From positions 1-5,616 of the forward strand of contig JABWBL010000254.1 in assembly GCA_013360535.1 (NCBI GenBank): a stretch of 5,616 nt of DNA, given 5' to 3'. Of the stretch, positions 5,511-5,616 are shown piece by piece (the first letter of the stretch is position 1; every line of letters begins with the position of its first letter). Below the pieces are notes generated by a model. The model worked only from the letters and a program-made list of their open reading frames with translations, ran no database searches and was not told the DNA's origin. The position numbers were made by a program, and so were the translations under genes. This stretch comes from Planctomycetaceae bacterium (lineage in GTDB: Bacteria > Planctomycetota > UBA1135 > GCA-002686595).

Positions 5511-5616
5511 AGCGCGCGTTCGTCCTCGCGCTCGCCTTCTGCGGCGCGTGCAAGCCGGACGCGGCGGCGCCGGAACCCGCGAAAACACAGGCGGAAACGC
5601 GCGATCCGGAGGATGT
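5507..5616 (+). CDS. Probable lipoprotein, N-terminal fragment
   Basis: Thirty-six codons are visible before the window ends, starting at GTG 5507. That codon overlaps the glycosyltransferase stop (shared GTGA, 5507-5510) and is preceded by GGAGGAG. The N-terminus is Lys-Arg, then a short hydrophobic core (AFVLALAF), then CGACK. It is followed by a disordered-looking segment rich in Ala, Pro and Glu, as is common behind a lipidated cysteine. The best candidate for the lipidated residue is C15 (GAC), although -3 is Cys rather than the usual Leu, so the lipobox is imperfect; C12 (LAFC) is the alternative. No domain is visible in the fragment and its function is unknown. The overlap implies co-translation with the glycosyltransferase, so the two may act in the same envelope process. 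Confidence 0.7.
   Translation, partial: MKRAFVLALAFCGACKPDAAAPEPAKTQAETRDPED

Noticed and set aside
1..5616. CRISPR arrays, tRNA or rRNA genes, and intact insertion sequences.
   Set aside because: No spaced direct repeats, no tRNA-like cloverleaf noticed, no rRNA-like stretch, and no transposase motif in any frame.

Overview
The window is high-GC DNA with mostly G/C third codon positions and short intergenic gaps. It carries a Tat-exported Gfo/Idh/MocA oxidoreductase and a secreted thioredoxin/PDZ protein with CxxCxxC and CxxCH motifs. Both are typical of Planctomycetota or related environmental bacteria, so a planctomycete chromosome is the best guess; this rests on gene content only, as no marker gene is present.

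Layout from left to right: (1) the last 48 codons of a probable class II CPD photolyase (+). (2) A convergent leucine-rich repeat protein (-, 283 aa) with a cytoplasmic look and lower GC at third positions than its neighbours. (3) A 233-nt divergent intergenic region with a nested dyad. (4) A Tat-dependent oxidoreductase (+, 435 aa) with a clear Shine-Dalgarno sequence. (5) A 384-nt gene-free stretch between convergent genes, dominated by an almost perfectly self-complementary 120-nt foldback, followed by an 11-bp GC-rich hairpin and smaller stems. (6) A secreted thioredoxin-like/CxxCH/double-PDZ protein (-, 462 aa). (7) A 111-nt divergent promoter region. (8) A membrane-anchored family 2 glycosyltransferase (+, 339 aa), overlapping by 4 nt the start of (9) a probable lipoprotein that runs off the right edge.

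The genes do not form one obvious pathway. Photolyase (DNA repair), LRR protein, oxidoreductase and Trx/PDZ protein appear to be separate transcription units with alternating orientation. Only the glycosyltransferase and the following lipoprotein look co-translated. Exported functions recur: the oxidoreductase, the Trx/PDZ protein and the lipoprotein all have export signals, and the glycosyltransferase is anchored in the membrane. The most noteworthy non-coding object is the 120-nt foldback at 2626-2745, which resembles a REP/MITE-like mobile palindrome more than a simple terminator. No complete new multi-gene system can be supported from this window.
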